In this document: positions 15,846-36,792 of the stretch, piece by piece | Position numbering within the stretch: position 1 is the stretch's first letter | How the letters are laid out: every line of letters begins with the position of its first letter | DNA from: Acidobacteriota bacterium | Lineage (GTDB): Bacteria > Acidobacteriota > Blastocatellia > RBC074 | Assembly: GCA_016715865.1 (NCBI GenBank) | Contig: JADJXM010000012.1 | Location: 186,001-250,000 of the forward strand | Direction of reading: 5' to 3' | Length of the DNA: 64,000 nucleotides | Notes under the pieces: model-generated | The model's database searches: none | What the model saw: the letters and a program-made list of their open reading frames with translations, nothing else | Told to the model about the DNA's origin: nothing | Made by a program: the position numbers and the translations under genes

Positions 15846-17693
15846 TCAATTCAAGGGCAGTGTGATCAGAAATTCCGTGTACTGTCCTTCTTCGGATTCG
15901 ACGTGGATATCTCCACTGTGTTCCTTGACGATGATTTCGTGTCCGATCGAAAGGCCGAGGCCGGTCCCTTCGCCGGGAGGTTTTGTCGTAAAGAACGGGT
16001 TGAAGACCTTTTCGAGGACCGCTTTCGGAATTCCCGGGCCGTTGTCGAGAATCGAGATTCCGACGCGATCTTCTTTTCTGTGGGTCTGCACGGTCAGTCG
16101 CGGATCATAGCCGTCGCCCAGAGCCCTCTTCTTCTCCCTCACCGCGTAACAGGCATTATTGAAGATGTTCAGGAGCACCCGGCCAAGATCCTGAGGGACG
16201 ACATTAACCTGACCAATCGCCTGATCATATCTGGTGACGATATCAAGATTGAACGACGTGTCCTGAGCCCGCATGCCGTGATAGGCCAGATTGAGATATT
16301 CAGATAGCAGGGCGTTGAGATCAGTTTTTTGCCATTCGCCTGTCTGGCCGCGCGAAAGCAGCAGCATGCTCCGAACTATGCTGTCAGCGCGCTTTCCATG
16401 TTCGTTTATCTTCTGTGAGTTCTGACTCAGGTCGTCAAGAATATCCTGAAGATATGACGCCCGTTCCGTATCCATTTGAGCCATCAGGTCCGAGAGTTCA
16501 CCCTTGAGCTCGGTGGTCAGCTCGCTTGTCAGTTGTGCGAAGTTGGTGACGAAATTGAGCGGGTTTTTGATTTCGTGCGCGATGCCCGCCGTCAAGGCTC
16601 CGAGTGAGGCGAGTTTCTCCTGCGTGATCATCTTTTCCTGCGTGCTCTTCAGCTCCTCCATCGTCTGGGCCAGTTCCCAGTTGGCGGAGCCCAGTTCCTC
16701 TAGAAGTTCAGCCTGTTTCTGCCTGTCGTCCTGCAGTTGTTCGATCATCTCGTGTTCATGATCGCGCAGACGTTTTTTTTCGAGACAGGCGTGGATCCTT
16801 GTTCGGAGCAGAACCGAGTTGAGCGGCTTGGGCAGGTAGTCCTCTGCGCCTTTTTCGATGCATCGGACAAGGCTTTTGAGCTCATCGAGCGGAGACAGAA
16901 CGATCACGGGAATCTCACGCAGGTTGTCGTCTGCTTTCAACCAGTCGAGCACGACCAGCCCGTTCATGCCTTTCATCATAAGGTCCAGAAGAACCAGATC
17001 AAATTTCCGGTCTTGCATGATCTGCAAGGCCTCGATGCCGCCCGATGCTGACGCAACAGTGTGGCCTTCGCGCTCGAGCTGCTTTACCAGCAGGTCTCGA
17101 TTGATCTCGTCTTCGTCGACGACCAGAATCGATCCACGCTCTGCAACCTGACGCTTCTTGATATCCGTCATCGTCAGTCCGCCGATGATTGTGCTGAATT
17201 CCGGTTTTCGACCCGATTTTGCGATTTCGATTTTTGACACTCCAGCGATCTCATTCAGAGATGCCTGCAGTCTCTCGGCAACCAGGTGCACCTTTTTCAG
17301 ATCAGGGCCGAAATGCTCCCGGCCGGAACTCCTTGCCAGTTCCAGCAGAGAGGCCGATACGGCGATCACTTCTTCAATCGGCGATCGCATCTCGCCGCTC
17401 ATGGTTTTGCAGAGGTCTTCGATGTCGAAATCGAGGCGGATCGTGCCCATTCGTGATGATCCAAGATGGCTGTTGATGATCGTGAGCAACTGCTTGCCTG
17501 CAACTCGAATTCGCTCGAGCCCACCGAGCATCTCCTGCTGCCCAGTCAGTCGCGCATCATCCCTCAGCATTTCGCTGTAGCCAAGTATGGCGTTGAGCTG
17601 CGGAATCAACTCCTGCCGTAACCTCGTCAGCAACGCCCGATTGGCCGCCATCGCTTCCAGCATCGAATTGTCTGATTTTGAATCGTCAGCCAT
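15846..17693 (-). CDS. Hybrid sensor histidine kinase (receiver before kinase core)
   Basis: 615 aa, no membrane helix, so cytoplasmic. Residues 20-60 (ELIPQLNAILGYSEML) and 98-122 (EMRSPIEEVIAVSASLLE) look like HisKA dimerisation helices that lost the phospho-His. A receiver domain is at 186-305 with D237 in LLDLMMKG. A coiled coil (305-360) leads to a real HisKA with H373 in GIAHEIKNPLNF and a HATPase domain (NIFNNACYAV, DNGPGIP, GTGLGLS). It is the first gene of the partner-switch operon and the likely phosphodonor for the downstream receiver-phosphatase. Confidence 0.92.
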   Translation of the reverse strand: MADDSKSDNSMLEAMAANRALLTRLRQELIPQLNAILGYSEMLRDDARLTGQQEMLGGLERIRVAGKQLLTIINSHLGSSRMGTIRLDFDIEDLCKTMSGEMRSPIEEVIAVSASLLELARSSGREHFGPDLKKVHLVAERLQASLNEIAGVSKIEIAKSGRKPEFSTIIGGLTMTDIKKRQVAERGSILVVDEDEINRDLLVKQLEREGHTVASASGGIEALQIMQDRKFDLVLLDLMMKGMNGLVVLDWLKADDNLREIPVIVLSPLDELKSLVRCIEKGAEDYLPKPLNSVLLRTRIHACLEKKRLRDHEHEMIEQLQDDRQKQAELLEELGSANWELAQTMEELKSTQEKMITQEKLASLGALTAGIAHEIKNPLNFVTNFAQLTSELTTELKGELSDLMAQMDTERASYLQDILDDLSQNSQKINEHGKRADSIVRSMLLLSRGQTGEWQKTDLNALLSEYLNLAYHGMRAQDTSFNLDIVTRYDQAIGQVNVVPQDLGRVLLNIFNNACYAVREKKRALGDGYDPRLTVQTHRKEDRVGISILDNGPGIPKAVLEKVFNPFFTTKPPGEGTGLGLSIGHEIIVKEHSGDIHVESEEGQYTEFLITLPLN

Positions 17694-17883
17694 AACTCAG
17701 GGTGAAAATGGGGCTTTCCCACGCCTTCGGTCAATCCAACGCTAAAACCGTTCCTGCATGATGAGATTAGGACGTCCAACTGTAAAAGTTGTGCAAGTAT
17801 AAAGAGAGTGGCTGGTTAACTCAATGGGTGGGCGAAACTATTGACCGGGAGAGATGATTCGTGTCTATTCGTGGCGAAATATT

Positions 17884-18486
17884 TTATCCTGCATTGACTG
17901 GCTCAATCCTGCCTGCCTGTTCGATCAGCCATGTCGATGCATCGGAGTAAATGGGAGATCCTGCCTGTCGCAGCATTTCATGTAGCTTATCGACCCAGAA
18001 CCCGAGATGTTCATTAAGAAATTTATCGTAGGCACTGATGGCGATTTCGGAAGATTCGATATCCCCTTCGTACTCAGCGTAGGCGATCTTGACGGCAAGG
18101 TAGGAGAGGAAGCCGAGTTCGACAGAGATATGATCCGGGACTTCATGCTTCGCGTTTGACGGTTTGAATGCGAAAGCCTCATAAAAGCCGGCGATCCGCG
18201 CGAGTGTCGGGCCGCGTCCGGCGAGGGCATTGTCGTCGTAGGACGACTCGCAGGCTGGGATGCCCGAGGGGCCGAGCACTCGATGGAACTCCATTTCCCA
18301 TGCTTCAGGATCGCAGGATGCCAGTTTGAGAGCCAGTTGCCTGCGATCGAGGGGGAGCTCGCCGGCCAGGGCACGCAACTCATCGCTGGATTCTCTTGTC
18401 GGAGACTGAAAGAGCAGCGAAAGATACCGCCATGCCGTTGCCGTTTCTAGCCAGGTGCGCGTGTCGATTCTTTGTTCAGTATTCAT
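17884..18486 (-). CDS. TorD/DmsD-like molybdoenzyme maturation chaperone
   Basis: 200 aa, all-alpha. The motif EVPDHISVELGFLSYLA (about residues 122-138) matches the conserved (E/P)PDHxxxELxF helix of the TorD/NarJ family. These cytoplasmic proteins hold the molybdoenzyme catalytic subunit until the Mo cofactor is inserted and then permit Tat export. The ATG overlaps the stop of the heme b subunit gene (ATGA). It is the last gene of the respiratory operon, and its likely client is the alpha subunit at 20629-24117, which has a twin-arginine signal. Confidence 0.88.
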   Translation of the reverse strand: MNTEQRIDTRTWLETATAWRYLSLLFQSPTRESSDELRALAGELPLDRRQLALKLASCDPEAWEMEFHRVLGPSGIPACESSYDDNALAGRGPTLARIAGFYEAFAFKPSNAKHEVPDHISVELGFLSYLAVKIAYAEYEGDIESSEIAISAYDKFLNEHLGFWVDKLHEMLRQAGSPIYSDASTWLIEQAGRIEPVNAG

Positions 18487-19361
18487 TGTTCATTCAGGAT
18501 AAAAGGGACCCAGCCGGATCGCATCTTGCGTGAGCCCGTGTGTTGTTTGGCTCCGTCCCAGATGGCGAAAGCGATATAGCCGCGTTTGCCTGGTTCGAGC
18601 GTGCCGAGTTCGTCGCCGCCTTTCAAAGGTCGGGCAATAGTGGTCATCCATTTGCCGGATTTCCAGACGCCCCGACCAGCCGAAGGTTGAGAACCTGCCG
18701 GAGTCGTGTTGCCGAAGCCCTCGGCCATGAGCACCTGCACCGGGTTGGAGTTTGGACGGACCAGAATGGGATTGCCGGAAGCGCGCGCGGGAGCGTATCG
18801 GCGTGCGGCCTCAGTCTGCGCTTTCGCATCCTTCTTCAAGGGTTCGGCTTCAAATGGATAATGATCGGGCGCTGCATTCGGATAGAGCGTCGAGATGCGA
18901 TCACCCTTTCCGGATTTCTTTCGCTCATCGTCATCCTGCCAGACCGATTTCCAGAACCAGATTCTGACGCCCTTGTTCTGTTCGCCCATGGCGGGATCGG
19001 GGACGTCCGATCCCTGACGCATCGGAAACTGTATGGCGACGGCATCGGAGCTCGACCCGCTTTTCGGGATCAGGTCCTGAGTCGGATCGTCCCATTCGAG
19101 ACGAAAGACCACCCAGTCTTTATTGTGCAGTGCACGGACTTTGAGCAGGCTCACGCCCGGCTCGATCAGTTTCGGTTCGGTTACGTCCTGAACCATCATC
19201 TTGGCCGGGTGTTCCGGAGCATCGTCCCACATACCGGATGCCGGATCTTCAGTCGGCAGTGCGCCTGCAACGTATTTCGCCGGCACCTGCTGCGTGTCGA
19301 TGATCGGGCCACGGCAGCCGGCCATCAGAACAAGCAACAAAATCATTAATATCGTTTTCAT
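18483..19361 (-). CDS. Ethylbenzene-dehydrogenase-type heme b (gamma) subunit, lipoprotein
   Basis: 292 aa. A signal peptide ends in lipobox LMAGC, so it is anchored by lipid and periplasmic, unlike most soluble gamma subunits. The rest matches the DOMON-like EB_dh/DMSO-reductase type II heme b domain: DWVVFRLEWDD, DAVAIQFPM, RIWFWKSVW and KWMTTIARPL. Known relatives (EbdC, SerC, DdhC, NxrC) bind one heme b through Met and Lys and relay electrons between the Fe-S subunit and a cytochrome. The start at 19361 has GAGG 7 nt upstream; the longer frame runs into a repeat. Gene order alpha-beta-gamma-chaperone is the usual type II arrangement. Confidence 0.87.
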   Translation of the reverse strand: MKTILMILLLVLMAGCRGPIIDTQQVPAKYVAGALPTEDPASGMWDDAPEHPAKMMVQDVTEPKLIEPGVSLLKVRALHNKDWVVFRLEWDDPTQDLIPKSGSSSDAVAIQFPMRQGSDVPDPAMGEQNKGVRIWFWKSVWQDDDERKKSGKGDRISTLYPNAAPDHYPFEAEPLKKDAKAQTEAARRYAPARASGNPILVRPNSNPVQVLMAEGFGNTTPAGSQPSAGRGVWKSGKWMTTIARPLKGGDELGTLEPGKRGYIAFAIWDGAKQHTGSRKMRSGWVPFILNEQ

Positions 19362-19385
19362 CTCAAACCTCGGAAGAATTATCCG

Positions 19386-19463
<78 letters not shown>

Positions 19464-19493
19464 AAAATTTTCTTTCATCGCTGGTCGATCCCC

Positions 19494-20622
<1,129 letters not shown>

Positions 20623-20628
20623 GTTGGT

Positions 20629-24117
<3,489 letters not shown>

Positions 24118-24143
24118 GACGATGCTCCTCTTTAAAAACTTTG

Positions 24144-24223
24144 ATCCACAAAGGACACAAAGAAACACAAAGCTGGAAAAGGGATTTGTTCCCCCTTCGT
24201 GATCCTTTGTGTACTTAGTGGAT
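24144..24223 (+). repeat. Nonamer-type inverted repeat between octaheme cytochrome and alpha subunit genes
   Basis: The left arm 24144-24172 (ATCCACAAAGG, CACAAAG units spaced 9 bp) pairs imperfectly with the right arm 24194-24223 (CCTTCGTGATCC, CTTTGTG, AGTGGAT). Same family as the repeat at 19387-19463. It fills the only sizeable gap between the bc-type genes and the molybdoenzyme genes. Confidence 0.78.
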
Positions 24224-24232
24224 AGATCACAT

Positions 24233-26164
24233 TCATTTCAGGCCCTTACGAATGTACGCCGTGATATTCAATATCTCGGCCGGTGTCAGTTTGGCGTACC
24301 TCACATCGTCGCGGCCGAATGCAGGCATCGGAGTCCCCGCTCTTCCTCGAACTATCGTCGCGGCGATGTACTCGGCGGTTGCTGTTTTCTTAAAGCCCGG
24401 ATTGGCCAGTGCCGGGCCGAGCTTTCCGGTTCCGTTTTCGCCGTGACAACCGGCGCAGTTCCGGTTGTAGAGGGCCTTGCCGGCGGCGGGATCACCGGTC
24501 CCGATGCGCCACGCGCTTCGCGATCCCTCGACCTGAGGCATCCCGGCCACATAATCGAGCAGCGATCTGAGCGTCTTCGCATCGTACCGGCTGTATCCCG
24601 GCATGGCTGTCGCCGGCACTCCATTGACGATCGCAAGGTAAGACGCCTCGCGATTCCTTCGGCCATCAGATGTGGCTAGCGGCGATCCCAGAGGCGACCC
24701 CTGACCCGCCGCGCCGTGACAGGTCGCGCAGTCCGCGCGATAGGCGCTTTCGCCCAGAGTCCGATCAAATACGGCGCCGGCAACTTCGGCGGCCGTGGGC
24801 GGGACAGGTGAGAGCGAGCGCAGATGCACGACCAGCGATTTGATCTCTTCCGGCGTCAGATTGCCGCTGAACGCAGGCATTCTTCTGCCAGGCCGGCCGC
24901 CTTTGAGCGTCTCTTCGATAAATGCGTCCGATGCCAGATCCAGAAAATCGGGCGACCCGATGGCCGGGAAGCGAATATCCATCGAACCGTAGTTTCGACC
25001 TTTCCCATCCGGCGCGTGGCAGGCGCTGCAAAACGCTCCGAAGAGCTGGCTTCCGGTCAGCGCGACAGGTTTTTCGCCCAGCACCTCGCGGCGCAGCCTG
25101 TCTTTAGGGATCATTTTGGCCGGCAGTTCGCGGCCGCGCAGGAAGAGAATCCATGAAGTCAGCAGATCGGCCTCTTCGGGATTTTCGATCTGTCCGGGCA
25201 TGAGGCTTCCCGGGACTACGCCGGCAGGGTCCATGAGATGACGGCGCATGTAATTAATGAACGTGCGTTCACCAGGGATGTTGGCGAAGCTCAGATCTCC
25301 GACCGGTTTCCGTCCGACGGCATCCAGCACGACCCCTTCGTCTCCGCCGCGTCCGTGAACCTTGTGGCAGCCAAGACAACCGCGCTCCATTGCCAGAGCC
25401 TGGGCTTCGACGATGCGGGGGGCTCCGACGCGCGACTTGAGGTACGTTTCGATCGAGGCCAGGTCGTCAGCCGGGATTTCGCTGAAGCTGTTCTTCCATA
25501 CTCCCGTCGTGTCGCTTTGAGTCTTTGCCAGATGTGCGGCGTACCAGTCGACCTGATATTCTTTCAGCCCCGCATACGACAGATTCGGCGCGGTCCCGCG
25601 GCCCTGATTGTCGATCTGGTGGCAACCGATGCAGTCGAGGCTGCCGAGCAGAAACTTGCCGCGATCGAGATCCTTGCGCGCCATGAAAGGCACGGTGTTA
25701 TGGCACGTTCCACAGCCGGCCTGGAGGTGTTTTCCTGTCAGCATCTGTTCGTCCCAGAACGAAACGTGCCCGTGTGCGGCCTCTTTCGTGGTCGCGCGGC
25801 CCTGCCCGCTGTGGCAGACCGTGCAGCCCATCTCTTTCGGGTCATGCGGAATCGGCGGATGCGCCTTGAAGAGCGGGTCACCATCCAACGCCGGCGCCGC
25901 GCCCATTCCAAGATGGCAGGTCACGCATCGGTCCGTGACTTCGAGCTCCGGTTTCCAGATCTGTTTGACGCCGATCGGAATCGTCGCCACGCCCTGCTTA
26001 GCGGCCAGTGAGTTGTAGCGATTCTGGACCGATCTCCATTCGGCGAAGAACGGGCGCAGGGGCGCCGTCGCCAGCGTGATGACAAAGATCACGCTCAGGA
26101 GCGCCAGAATTTTGACAAGTCGCCCGGGATGAAAAGCTTTTTGATCACTAGTAGCGGCGTTCAT
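24233..26164 (-). CDS. Octaheme c-type cytochrome, membrane-anchored
   Basis: 643 aa with eight CxxCH motifs: CVTCH, CTVCH, CGTCH, CIGCH, CLGCH, CSACH, CATCH and CAGCH. A single N-terminal membrane helix (about residues 17-38) anchors it, with the hemes in the periplasm. The first four hemes are close together, like a multiheme NapC/NrfH-type packing; the last three lie in separate mono-heme cytochrome c domains ending in TPAEILNITAYI. It starts 1 nt after the cytochrome b C-terminal gene. It takes the place of cytochrome c1/f and could carry electrons to the heme b subunit of the molybdoenzyme. Confidence 0.92.
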   Translation of the reverse strand: MNAATSDQKAFHPGRLVKILALLSVIFVITLATAPLRPFFAEWRSVQNRYNSLAAKQGVATIPIGVKQIWKPELEVTDRCVTCHLGMGAAPALDGDPLFKAHPPIPHDPKEMGCTVCHSGQGRATTKEAAHGHVSFWDEQMLTGKHLQAGCGTCHNTVPFMARKDLDRGKFLLGSLDCIGCHQIDNQGRGTAPNLSYAGLKEYQVDWYAAHLAKTQSDTTGVWKNSFSEIPADDLASIETYLKSRVGAPRIVEAQALAMERGCLGCHKVHGRGGDEGVVLDAVGRKPVGDLSFANIPGERTFINYMRRHLMDPAGVVPGSLMPGQIENPEEADLLTSWILFLRGRELPAKMIPKDRLRREVLGEKPVALTGSQLFGAFCSACHAPDGKGRNYGSMDIRFPAIGSPDFLDLASDAFIEETLKGGRPGRRMPAFSGNLTPEEIKSLVVHLRSLSPVPPTAAEVAGAVFDRTLGESAYRADCATCHGAAGQGSPLGSPLATSDGRRNREASYLAIVNGVPATAMPGYSRYDAKTLRSLLDYVAGMPQVEGSRSAWRIGTGDPAAGKALYNRNCAGCHGENGTGKLGPALANPGFKKTATAEYIAATIVRGRAGTPMPAFGRDDVRYAKLTPAEILNITAYIRKGLK

Positions 26165-26165
26165 A

Positions 26166-27652
<1,487 letters not shown>

Positions 27653-27655
27653 GGC

Positions 27656-28144
27656 TTACACCTTCAGAATTACATCTTGTTCGACGACCTTGGCGGAATC
27701 CACCACCAGCAGCCCTGCTTCGATCGTCAATTGCAGTCGCGGCAGCGGCTTTGGAGCCGGGCCGTCGGTCACCTCGCCGGAAGTTGAAAAACGGCTTCCG
27801 TGGCATGGACAGAAGATGCGGTTGTTCTCTTTCTCGAATCGTGTCAGACAGCCGAGATGCGTGCAGACGGCCGTCATGGCAAAGAACCCGTCGGCGGCGT
27901 GAAAGACATATACCCTCTGTTCGGGCAGCGCCAGCAGCGTTCCGACAGGGACCTCTTCGGGCTTGCCGATGCGAAACCGCGTCTCCTCCTCGAAGAGCAC
28001 CTCGGGCCAGAGGAACCTGACCGCGGTGACGGCTGTTCCGAGCGATGCGACCCCGATCGCTCCGCCGCCGAGCAGGCTCAGGAATTCGCGCCGGCTGTGC
28101 TCGGCGTCTTCGAGCGGTATTTTCAGATCATCAATCAATGGCAT
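27656..28144 (-). CDS. Rieske [2Fe-2S] protein
   Basis: 162 aa. The cluster boxes are CTHLGC and CPCHGS, both complete, so two Cys and two His ligands are present. The N-terminus SRREFLSLLGGGAIG is a Tat-type anchor that probably remains as the membrane helix. The following GEVTDGPAPKPLPRL is the usual C-terminal Rieske strand. It works with the split cytochrome b encoded directly downstream; GGAG precedes the ATG. Confidence 0.94.
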   Translation of the reverse strand: MPLIDDLKIPLEDAEHSRREFLSLLGGGAIGVASLGTAVTAVRFLWPEVLFEEETRFRIGKPEEVPVGTLLALPEQRVYVFHAADGFFAMTAVCTHLGCLTRFEKENNRIFCPCHGSRFSTSGEVTDGPAPKPLPRLQLTIEAGLLVVDSAKVVEQDVILKV

Positions 28145-28166
28145 AGCGGTTTCTCCAACTCCGGCC

Positions 28167-30086
<1,920 letters not shown>

Positions 30087-30446
30087 TGAGCATTCCTCAA
30101 ACCGTTCATTCCGTCTTCTACACCTGTAAAAAGCTCCGATCGTTACTCAGAGTGGAAAAGTCTGATCCAGCAGTATTTCCATAATGAAGGAGAGTATGGC
30201 GAAGGGCTGTGACTTATGTCATAGGGAAAGAAATTTTTTGCCTCAGACATGCTTCGACGGCGTCGGATGTAACTGAGTTGCAATAACGGTCGTGGGCGAT
30301 TATCGTTTGCAAATCGGTCGAGTGGTTCCAGCAATTCGCAGGCGAAATTCTGACATCCGGTGGAGATAGCTCTGCTTCACCCGAAAAGGCCGCCCGGCAA
30401 TTTTTCAATGAAATTACCGTGGATGTGCAGGCTTAGATTACACAAT
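30087..30446. other. Divergent intergenic region
   Basis: About 360 bp between the start of the respiratory operon (leftward) and the sulfatase (rightward); both promoters should lie here. No ORF with coding character is seen. The only recognisable site is the CRP/FNR-like dyad at 30208-30223. The stretch 30360-30446 is open in the sulfatase frame but precedes its signal peptide. Confidence 0.6.
30208..30223 (-). promoter_or_regulatory. Candidate CRP/FNR-family binding site
   Basis: TGTGA-N6-TCATA, one base off the TGTGA-N6-TCACA dyad. It is about 120 bp upstream of the first gene of the respiratory operon. An operon of this type is often controlled by a CRP/FNR-family regulator, but the match could be chance. 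Confidence 0.3.
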
Positions 30447-31859
30447 ATGAGATACATCAGCCTGATACTTTCAATTGCTCTGTTGACGTCTGTCATGGGA
30501 ATGCAGTCCGTGCGACAGACAAAGCGTCCTCCGAATATTCTTTTTATTGCAGTCGACGATCTGAATAATGATCTTGGCGCTTTCGGTCACCCTCTTGTCA
30601 AGTCTCCCAACATAGACCGACTGGCACGGCAGGGCAGAGTTTTTGACCGGGCTTACACACAATATCCCTTGTGCAGTCCGAGCCGAACCTCGCTCTTGAC
30701 GGGCATGCGACCTGATACGACCAGGGTTTTCGACCTGACGACGCATTTTCGCCGGACCGTGCCGGATGTCGTTACCCTGCCGCAGTTGTTTCGACAGAAT
30801 GGCTATTTCTCCGCGCGCGTCGGTAAGATCTATCACTACGGTGTGCCGGGTGGAATAGGCACGAGCGGTCTCGACGATCCGATATCCTGGGACAGGTTCA
30901 TCAACCCGCGCGGGCGTGACAAGGACGATGAACACCTGCTTCGCAACCTCACTCCGCAACGTCAACTGGGAAGCGCGCTCGCTCTTCTGGCAGCGGATGG
31001 CGCTGACGAAGAGCAGACGGACGGCAAAGTCGCATCCGAGGCCATCCGCCTGCTCGAAGAGAATCGCGACAAGCCGTTCTTCATCGCAGCAGGCTTTTAC
31101 CGGCCGCATTGCCCTTACATTGCACCGAAGAAATACTTTGATCTCTATTCGATCGACAGGATCACTTTGCCCCAGGAGCCGCCCGATCATCTGAAGAATG
31201 TGCCTGATGCTGCGTTGTTTACGAAACCGCCGTTCTGGGGACTGAACGAACAACAGCGCCGCGAAGTCATCCAGGCCTACTATGCTTCGATCAGTTTTAT
31301 GGATGCTCAGGTTGGTCGCCTGCTCAATGCACTGGATCGATTGAAGCTTGCCGATAACACAATCATCGTCTTCTGGAGCGACCATGGCTATTTGTTGACA
31401 GAGCATGGACAGTGGATGAAGCAGAGCATGTTCGAAGAATCTGCCCGCACGCCGCTCATCATCGCCGCACCCGGTATGAAAGCGAAAGGGCGCGCCACCG
31501 GCCGTATCGTTGAACTGCTGGACATCTATCCGACGCTCGCCGATCTTTGCGGACTGCCCGGGCCGTCCCATCTGCAAGGTCGAACTTTGCGACCGCTGCT
31601 CGATAATCCGCGGGCGAAATGGGATAGGGCAGCATACTCACAGGTCGATCGCGGTCCCGCAGACCAGCGTTTCTCGGGGCGCAGCGTGAGGACTGAAAAA
31701 TGGCGCTATACCGAATGGGACGAAGGTCGCAAGGGCCTTGAACTATACGATCACGTCAATGATCCTCACGAATACCGCAATCTGGCCCTTGAACCGGCAT
31801 ATGCCAGAACGCGGGAAGAGATGAAAAGATTGCTGCATAACCCGCCGCCTGCCCGTTAA
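30447..31859 (+). CDS. Secreted sulfatase (iduronate-2-sulfatase-like)
   Basis: 470 aa from the ATG at 30447. Residues 1-20 are a signal peptide. NILFIAVDDLNND gives the first metal Asp pair. CSPSRTSLLTG is the sulfatase signature, in which Cys is converted to formylglycine by a separate enzyme. The lysine of the active site is in APKKYF, and FWSDHGYLLTEHG provides the second Asp/His set. The overall layout matches iduronate/choline sulfatase-like family S1 enzymes that desulfate glycans. No transporter or glycosidase genes are adjacent. Confidence 0.9.
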   Translation: MRYISLILSIALLTSVMGMQSVRQTKRPPNILFIAVDDLNNDLGAFGHPLVKSPNIDRLARQGRVFDRAYTQYPLCSPSRTSLLTGMRPDTTRVFDLTTHFRRTVPDVVTLPQLFRQNGYFSARVGKIYHYGVPGGIGTSGLDDPISWDRFINPRGRDKDDEHLLRNLTPQRQLGSALALLAADGADEEQTDGKVASEAIRLLEENRDKPFFIAAGFYRPHCPYIAPKKYFDLYSIDRITLPQEPPDHLKNVPDAALFTKPPFWGLNEQQRREVIQAYYASISFMDAQVGRLLNALDRLKLADNTIIVFWSDHGYLLTEHGQWMKQSMFEESARTPLIIAAPGMKAKGRATGRIVELLDIYPTLADLCGLPGPSHLQGRTLRPLLDNPRAKWDRAAYSQVDRGPADQRFSGRSVRTEKWRYTEWDEGRKGLELYDHVNDPHEYRNLALEPAYARTREEMKRLLHNPPPAR

Positions 31860-31868
31860 CAAAAAGAG

Positions 31869-31892
31869 TGAGCCGGCAGGCGCCCTGGCTCA
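31869..31892 (+). terminator. Weak hairpin after the sulfatase gene
   Basis: TGAGCC and GGCTCA form a 6-bp stem with a 12-nt loop, followed by TAAAAA rather than a U-run. It may act as a weak terminator for the sulfatase gene; the support is modest. Confidence 0.3.
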
Positions 31893-32018
31893 TAAAAATG
31901 AGTTTCCATTAACTGAATTGCGAACAGAAACCTTTATTGCGAACCGATCGAACTTGCCGTATGATGTGTGACAGCCCCTCGCCCCTCACCGAGAATCTTC
32001 AAAAGGGTGAGAAATAGA

Positions 32019-34575
<2,557 letters not shown>

Positions 34576-34576
34576 A

Positions 34577-35449
<873 letters not shown>

Positions 35450-35520
35450 GCTGACGCGCGCGAAGCCGATCGTTTTGCCGTCGGCGGAGATGGTCAGGCT
35501 CGAGTTGGTCGATTTGCCGA

Positions 35521-36612
<1,092 letters not shown>

Positions 36613-36637
36613 AAAGCCTTCTATGGTTATTAAATGG

Positions 36638-36790
36638 TTAATCGCAGAGGCCGCAGAGGTCGCAGAGATGGCAGAGGAACTATTTGGATATTATTGTCCA
36701 ATGGAAGGGACTCGTGCACTGGTCCCCAATTAATCTTTGCCGCCTCTGCGATCTTTGCGATTCAATCCCTTTGCGGCCTTTGCGATTAAT
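36638..36790 (+). repeat. Nonamer inverted repeat upstream of the S9 peptidase
   Basis: The left arm 36638-36679 is built of nonamers CGCAGAGGC, CGCAGAGGT, CGCAGAGAT. The right arm 36729-36790 carries the complements (TCTGCGATC, TTTGCGATT, TGCGGCCTT, TGCGATTAA). Both outer ends are TTAAT/ATTAA. It fills the gap between the esterase stop (36793) and the peptidase start (36612). Confidence 0.85.
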
Positions 36791-36792
36791 TC

